NCBI GenBank assembly: GCA_019459325.1
Contig: JAIBFA010000047.1
Coordinates: 52,312-116,311, forward strand
Origin: Thiobacillus sp.
GTDB lineage: Bacteria; Pseudomonadota; Gammaproteobacteria; Burkholderiales; Thiobacillaceae
Length of the DNA: 64,000 nt
Direction of reading: 5' to 3'
Numbering within the stretch: the first letter of the stretch is position 1; each line of letters opens with the position of its first letter. Position numbers and translations under genes: made by a program. Below the pieces are notes generated by a model. It made no database searches and had not been told where the DNA came from. It was given only the letters and a program-made list of their open reading frames with translations. This document shows positions 58,497 to 64,000 of this stretch, one piece after another.

Positions 58497-60136
58497 CAGG
58501 CCAGCCAGACGGAATGCAGGTTCAGCAGGTCGACCGGGATGTACTGGAAACCCTGGACCCGCTTGCTCAGGATCTTGAACACCTTCATGTGCGCGAGCAC
58601 CGCGAGCGGGGCGTCGGCCATCAGCAGATCCTCGGCGCGGTCGTAGAGCTTCTTGCGCGTCGCCTGGTTGAGCGTGTCCTGCGCCTCGGAGAGCAGCTTG
58701 TCGAATTCCTTGTTGCTGTAGCCGACGAAGTTCCAGGGCTTGCCGCTATGCCATTCCGGGTAGATGGTTTCGTCGGGATCGAGGTCGGCGATCCAGGCCT
58801 CGTCGTACATATCGAAGTCGCCGCCGTTGCGCCGCTTGGTCCACACCGCGCGATCGAGCAGTTCGATCTTCGGCTTGATGCCGATCTTTTCCAGCATCGG
58901 CAGGATGAGCTGGGAGTTGCGCGTGCCGCTGCCGCCCGAGCCGGTGAAGCCCTGGGCCACGATATAGACGGGGTTGACCTCGCCCTGGTATTTGGACTGC
59001 TTGCGGTATTCCATCGCCTTCTTCAGGTCGAAGTGCTGACCGCGCCCGCTCTTGCCGATGTTCTTGTCGTAGAAACCGGTCATGGGCGGCGAGATGCAGC
59101 TGTAGGCAGGAATGGCTTCGCCGAAATAGCCCTGCTTGACGATGGTGTTGCGGTCGATCGCTGCGGCCACGGCCTTGCGCATCATCGGGTCGTCGAAAGG
59201 CGCACGGCGGTTGTTCATGCCGACGAAGCTGTAATTCCCCTCGACCTCACCGTAGACCTTCAGATTGCGGTTCGCCTTCAGTTGCGGAATGAACTGGAAG
59301 GGCGACAGGCTCATGCCGTCCACCTGCCCCGCCATCATGGCCGCCACCGCGGCGGTCGGCTCCTTGATCAGGAGAATCTGCACGCCGTCCAAATAAGGCA
59401 GGCCCGGTTCGAAATAATCGGGGTTACGCTCCAGCGTGATCGATTCGTTCTCGCGCCAGCCCGCGAACTTGAACGGGCCGGTGCCCACCGGATTGCGGCC
59501 GAAGGCCTTGCCGTGCTGCTCCACCGCGCGCTTGCTGACGATGGTGCCGGCGCGCCCGGTGCTGCCAGTGAGCGCGACCGGCAGGAAGGCGTAAGGCTTG
59601 GAGAAACGCATGCGGATGGTGGCGTCATCGACGATGTCGATGCCGGCCAGCGTCTCGAACTTCCATGCGTGGGGCGAACCGACCGCGGGATCCTTGACGC
59701 GCTCCAGACTCCATTTCACCGCGGCGGCGTCGCAGGGATCGCCGTTGTGGAATTTCACGCCCTTGCGCAACTTGAACACGTGGGTCTTGTCGTCCGGCAT
59801 CTCCCAGGTCTCGGCCAGATCTGGCACGAAGGACACCTTCTTGCCGTCGTAAGCCACCTTGAGCAGACCATTGAAGATGTTGTTGAGGATCTTCACCGAC
59901 CCCAGCGAAGCGGTGAAATGCGGGTCGAGAGTATCGACCGCATCGACCCAGGCCAGCTTGATGGTGCCGCCCCGCTTGGGTGCTGCCGCCATGGCGCTTT
60001 GCACCAGCGAGCCACCCATGATGGCGCTGCCTGCCGCCAGCCCGGCCCCGCTCCCCATCAGTTTCATGAAGCTGCGGCGGTTCATCCCGGCAGCCAAGAT
60101 CTCGGCAAGTTTGTCCTTGTGAGACTGTTCAGACAT
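58496..60136 (-). CDS. Peptide ABC transporter substrate-binding protein (DppA/SBP5-like), Tat-type signal
   Basis: MNRRSFMKLMGSGAGLAAG...DAVDTLDPHFTASLGSVKILNNIFNGLLK...FKLRKGVKFHNGDPCDAAAVKWSLER. Confidence 0.95.
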   Translation of the reverse strand: MSEQSHKDKLAEILAAGMNRRSFMKLMGSGAGLAAGSAIMGGSLVQSAMAAAPKRGGTIKLAWVDAVDTLDPHFTASLGSVKILNNIFNGLLKVAYDGKKVSFVPDLAETWEMPDDKTHVFKLRKGVKFHNGDPCDAAAVKWSLERVKDPAVGSPHAWKFETLAGIDIVDDATIRMRFSKPYAFLPVALTGSTGRAGTIVSKRAVEQHGKAFGRNPVGTGPFKFAGWRENESITLERNPDYFEPGLPYLDGVQILLIKEPTAAVAAMMAGQVDGMSLSPFQFIPQLKANRNLKVYGEVEGNYSFVGMNNRRAPFDDPMMRKAVAAAIDRNTIVKQGYFGEAIPAYSCISPPMTGFYDKNIGKSGRGQHFDLKKAMEYRKQSKYQGEVNPVYIVAQGFTGSGGSGTRNSQLILPMLEKIGIKPKIELLDRAVWTKRRNGGDFDMYDEAWIADLDPDETIYPEWHSGKPWNFVGYSNKEFDKLLSEAQDTLNQATRKKLYDRAEDLLMADAPLAVLAHMKVFKILSKRVQGFQYIPVDLLNLHSVWLA

Positions 60137-60533
60137 GGTTCTCTCCTAACAATTGATACGGTGGGATCAACAGCGACGGAGAACATTTAGCAAGCCATGT
60201 GCCAGCCCGGAAAAACAATTCAATTTATTGTTATATAAAGATTATATTTTTACGCGCGCTGTTACCTCCCCCGACACCCCCCGCGTGGCGCACCACAATA
60301 TGGCGGGCCGCACCAGGCACGGATCTCACCATTTGTAAGATGTAACTGCGGTTTATGTTTACAAATGCATTAAGCGCTCGATACAAAGAGATGCCGTGAC
60401 ATCAGACAGGCGGTATTCCGTCCGTTTGTTAGCATCGGCACCGCAAGGAGGGGCAAACCGCAGCGCAGCAATGGTGCGGACACGCGTCAGCCGCGCCTTT
60501 CCGCACCCTGCTACAGACCGGCAAATCCGCATC

Positions 60534-61133
<600 letters not shown>

Positions 61134-61140
61134 TTACCTA

Positions 61141-61155
61141 GCAAGCGGCGCGCCG
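61141..61155 (-). promoter_or_regulatory. Possible degenerate sigma-54 promoter of nifF
   Basis: Minus strand CGGCGC-GCCGC-TTGC; -24 element deviates from TGGCAC. Confidence 0.45.
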
Positions 61156-61230
61156 GGGCGGGCGTTTCGGGCGCATCCGACAAGCGGCTGATTTCCCAAG
61201 CGGTTTTCTTCGGGCCTGCGACAGGGGCGT

Positions 61231-61246
61231 TGTTGCAAACCCTACA
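61231..61246. promoter_or_regulatory. NifA UAS between nifF and iscA
   Basis: TGTTGCAAACCCTACA; reverse complement TGTAGGGTTTGCAACA matches the two other UASs. Confidence 0.83.
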
Positions 61247-61340
61247 AGCCCCCCGTCCGGTTGGGTTCCGCACACGGGGGTTGGGCACGCGGCCGCAACA
61301 TTCAATCGATAAAACAAGGGCTTGGTGTCTGTCGCCGGGC

Positions 61341-61355
61341 TGGCATGGGGCTTGC
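61341..61355 (+). promoter_or_regulatory. sigma-54 promoter of the iscA-nifUS operon
   Basis: TGGCAT-GGGGC-TTGC. Confidence 0.88.
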
Positions 61356-61399
61356 GATACCCAGGGTGTGTATCCCTTCACCCTGCCAGGAGGCAAACC

Positions 61400-61723
61400 A
61401 TGCTTACTCTTACCCCCAGCGCACTCTCTGCAGTAGAGAAATTCATCAAAGGTTCCGACACGCCGGTGGCGGGACTGCGCATCTCGATTTCGGGCGGCGG
61501 CTGCTCCGGCTTCCAGTACGGCATGCGGCTGGAAGAGGCCCAGGCTGCGGACGACGTGATGGTCGCAGTGGGCGACGTGACGCTGCTGATCGACCCCTTC
61601 TCCGCCCCGATGCTGGACGGCGTGACGGTGGATTTCGTCGACAGCCTGAACGGCTCCGGTTTCAAGTTCGAGAACCCCAACGCCACCTCCAGCTGTGCGT
61701 GCGGTTCTTCCTTCTCTGCGTAA
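61400..61723 (+). CDS. HesB/IscA family iron-sulfur assembly protein (nif-type)
   Basis: LRISISGGGCSGFQYGMRLEE...NGSGFKFENPNATSSCACGSSF. Confidence 0.95.
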   Translation: MLTLTPSALSAVEKFIKGSDTPVAGLRISISGGGCSGFQYGMRLEEAQAADDVMVAVGDVTLLIDPFSAPMLDGVTVDFVDSLNGSGFKFENPNATSSCACGSSFSA

Positions 61724-61738
61724 GTTCAGGAGACAGCC

Positions 61739-62632
61739 ATGTGGGATTACTCGGACAAGGTCAAAGAGCATTTCTTCCAGCCGCGCAACGCCGGGCCGCT
61801 TGCGGACGCCAACGCGGTGGGCGATGTCGGCTCGATTTCGTGCGGCGACGCGCTGCGCCTGATGCTGAAGGTGGACCCGGACACGGAGACCATCGAGGAG
61901 GCCCACTTTCAGACCTTCGGCTGCGGCTCGGCCATCGCGTCGTCGTCGGCGCTGACTGAAATCATCAAGGGCATGAAGCTCGACGATGCGCTGAAGGTGA
62001 GCAACCAGGACATCGCCGATTATCTGGACGGTCTGCCGCCGGAGAAGATGCACTGCTCGGTGATGGGACGCGAGGCGCTGCAGGCGGCGATCGCCAACTA
62101 CCGCGGCGAGGAATGGAGCGACGATCACGAGGAAGGCGCGCTGATCTGCAAATGCTTCGCCATCGACGCGGTGCTGATCGAGGACACGGTGCGCGCCAAC
62201 AACCTCTCCACGATGGAAGACGTGATCAACTACACCAAGGCCGGCGGCGGCTGCGCCTCGTGTCATGAAGGCATCGAGGAGATCCTCGCCAAGGTGCTGG
62301 CGGAGCGCGGCGAAACCTTCAAGGCGGTGCCGGTTAAGGCGAAGGAAGCGCCCAAGCCCGGCAAGCTCACCAACCTGGAACGCATCCGCCGCATCGAGGC
62401 GGTGCTGGAATCGGTGCGCCCGCAGCTGCAGCGCGACCACGGCGACATCGAACTGGTCGACGTCGACGGCAAGACGGTCTACGTCAGCATGACCGGCGCC
62501 TGCGCCGGCTGCCAGATGGAGGCGCTGACGCTGCAGGGCATCCAGGCGAAGCTGATGGAAGAGCTGGGCGAACTGGTCAAGCTCGTCCCCACCCGCGCCG
62601 GTTCGCTGGCACGCGCCACCAGTCAACCCTAA
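61739..62632 (+). CDS. nifU: Fe-S cluster scaffold NifU
   Basis: [45 protein letters not shown]...; central BFD-type Cys motif and C-terminal Nfu CAGC domain. Confidence 0.97.
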   Translation: MWDYSDKVKEHFFQPRNAGPLADANAVGDVGSISCGDALRLMLKVDPDTETIEEAHFQTFGCGSAIASSSALTEIIKGMKLDDALKVSNQDIADYLDGLPPEKMHCSVMGREALQAAIANYRGEEWSDDHEEGALICKCFAIDAVLIEDTVRANNLSTMEDVINYTKAGGGCASCHEGIEEILAKVLAERGETFKAVPVKAKEAPKPGKLTNLERIRRIEAVLESVRPQLQRDHGDIELVDVDGKTVYVSMTGACAGCQMEALTLQGIQAKLMEELGELVKLVPTRAGSLARATSQP

Positions 62633-62642
62633 GGAGTCGGTC

Positions 62643-63851
62643 ATGCAAGGCATCTACCTCGACAACAACGCCACCACCCGCGTCGACCCCGCGGTGGTGG
62701 AAGTCATGCTGCCCTACTTCACCGAACAGTTCGGCAACCCCTCGTCGCTGCACAGCTTCGGCAACAAAGTGGGGCTGGCGGTGAAGAAGGCGCGCATGCA
62801 GGTGCAGGAACTGCTGGGCGCCGAGCACGAGTCCGAGATCATCTTCACCTCGTGCGGCACCGAGTCGGATTCGACCGCGATCCTCTCCGCGCTGAAGGCC
62901 AACCCGGAGCGCCGCGAGATCATCACCACGGTGCTCGAGCATCCGGCGATTCTTTCCCTGTACAGCCAGCTGGAAAAAGAAGGCTACACCGCGCATTACC
63001 TGAAGGTCGACGGCAAGGGCCGCGTCGACATGGACGAATACAAGCGGCTGCTCACCGACCGCGTCGCGGTGGTGTCGGTGATGTGGGCCAACAACGAGAC
63101 CGGCAGCTTCTTCCCCGTGCTGGAAATGGCCGAACTGGCCAATGCCGCCGGCGTGATGTTCCACACCGACGCGGTGCAGGCCGTGGGCAAGGTGCCGATC
63201 GACCTCAAGAACAGCAAGATCGACATGCTGTCGCTGTCGGGCCACAAGCTTCATGCGCCCAAGGGCATCGGCGTGCTGTACCTGAAACGCGGCGTGCGCT
63301 TCAGACCCTTATTGAGAGGCGGCCACCAGGAACGCGGCCGCCGCGCCGGCACCGAGAACACCGCGTCGATCATTGCGCTGGGCAAAGCCTGCGAAATGGC
63401 GCTGGCGGCGATGGAGCACGAGAACACCGAGGTGAAGCGCCTGCGCGACAAGCTCGAAGCCGGCATCCTCGCCCGTGTACCGCACGCCTTCGCCACCGGC
63501 GACGTGACCAACCGCCTGCCCAACACCAGCAACATCGCGTTCGAATACATCGAAGGCGAAGCGATCCTGCTGCTGTTGAACAAGTTCGGCATCGCCGCCA
63601 GCTCGGGCTCGGCCTGCACCTCCGGCTCGCTCGAACCCAGCCACGTCATGCGCGCCATGGGCATTCCCTACACCGCCGCGCACGGCACCACCCGCTTCTC
63701 GCTATCGCGCTACACCACGGAAGAAGAGATCGACCGCGTCATCCAGGTGGTGCCGGAAATCGTCGCGCAGCTGAGGAAACTGTCGCCCTACTGGGGCGAG
63801 AACGGCCCCTCGGCACAGCCGGAAAAAGACTTCGCGCCGGTGTATGCCTGA
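62643..63851 (+). CDS. nifS: Cysteine desulfurase NifS
   Basis: MQGIYLDNNATTRVDPAVVEVMLPYFTEQFGNPSSLHSFGN...LSGHKLHAPKGIGVLYL...ASSGSACTSGSLEPSHV. Confidence 0.97.
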   Translation: MQGIYLDNNATTRVDPAVVEVMLPYFTEQFGNPSSLHSFGNKVGLAVKKARMQVQELLGAEHESEIIFTSCGTESDSTAILSALKANPERREIITTVLEHPAILSLYSQLEKEGYTAHYLKVDGKGRVDMDEYKRLLTDRVAVVSVMWANNETGSFFPVLEMAELANAAGVMFHTDAVQAVGKVPIDLKNSKIDMLSLSGHKLHAPKGIGVLYLKRGVRFRPLLRGGHQERGRRAGTENTASIIALGKACEMALAAMEHENTEVKRLRDKLEAGILARVPHAFATGDVTNRLPNTSNIAFEYIEGEAILLLLNKFGIAASSGSACTSGSLEPSHVMRAMGIPYTAAHGTTRFSLSRYTTEEEIDRVIQVVPEIVAQLRKLSPYWGENGPSAQPEKDFAPVYA

Positions 63852-64000
63852 CGCACCCGACCGGTCGGCCCCTGTGTTGCCAAACAAGTGTACCGCATAG
63901 AGAGGGGACCTGCGGGAAAGTTCCGGCCCCGCGACATTTCCGTGAGGCGGCTTACCGGATGAAGGGCAAGGGATCGTGCGCGATCGCCACCGCTACCATA

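Overview
This is a GC-rich proteobacterial (probably betaproteobacterial, by inference) chromosomal segment built around a nitrogen-fixation island. Left part: nifH (minus strand, nifDK presumably beyond the left edge), draT and a PLD-fold protein. Next, at about 3.75-9.6 kb, is a run of nine short minus-strand ORFs, each followed by an attC-like imperfect inverted repeat. I read this as an integron cassette array with no integrase in the window (CALIN-type). Then come nif accessory genes (SIR2-like, hemerythrin, LRV Fe-S protein), a DMT transporter with a His-rich tail, and a long nifE-nifN-nifX operon including ferredoxins, ApbE, NifZ, a SagB-type nitroreductase and ankyrin/rhodanese genes. 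Middle part (26-43 kb): alpha-glucan phosphorylase, atypical pyruvate kinase, PhoX-like protein, SpoVR/YeaH/PrkA, UspA, an aldolase remnant, PAP2, DgkA, CaCA and PsiE. Then a complete mrpA-G operon, SOUL and MipA proteins, Lrp/AsnC, TSUP, gamma-glutamyltranspeptidase and a peptide ABC transporter. The right end returns to nif genes (nifF, iscA, nifU, nifS). Three promoter regions share an almost identical NifA-type site TGTAGGGTTTGCnACA, and nifH has a variant. The most interesting material is the cassette array (HEPN-like and CoiA-like cargo, stop codons embedded in attC cores, apparently chimeric attCs), the duplicated ankyrin/rhodanese module in the nif operon, and the helical-phase pattern of UAS-promoter spacing. 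All family calls are from reading translated sequence by eye; no searches were run.
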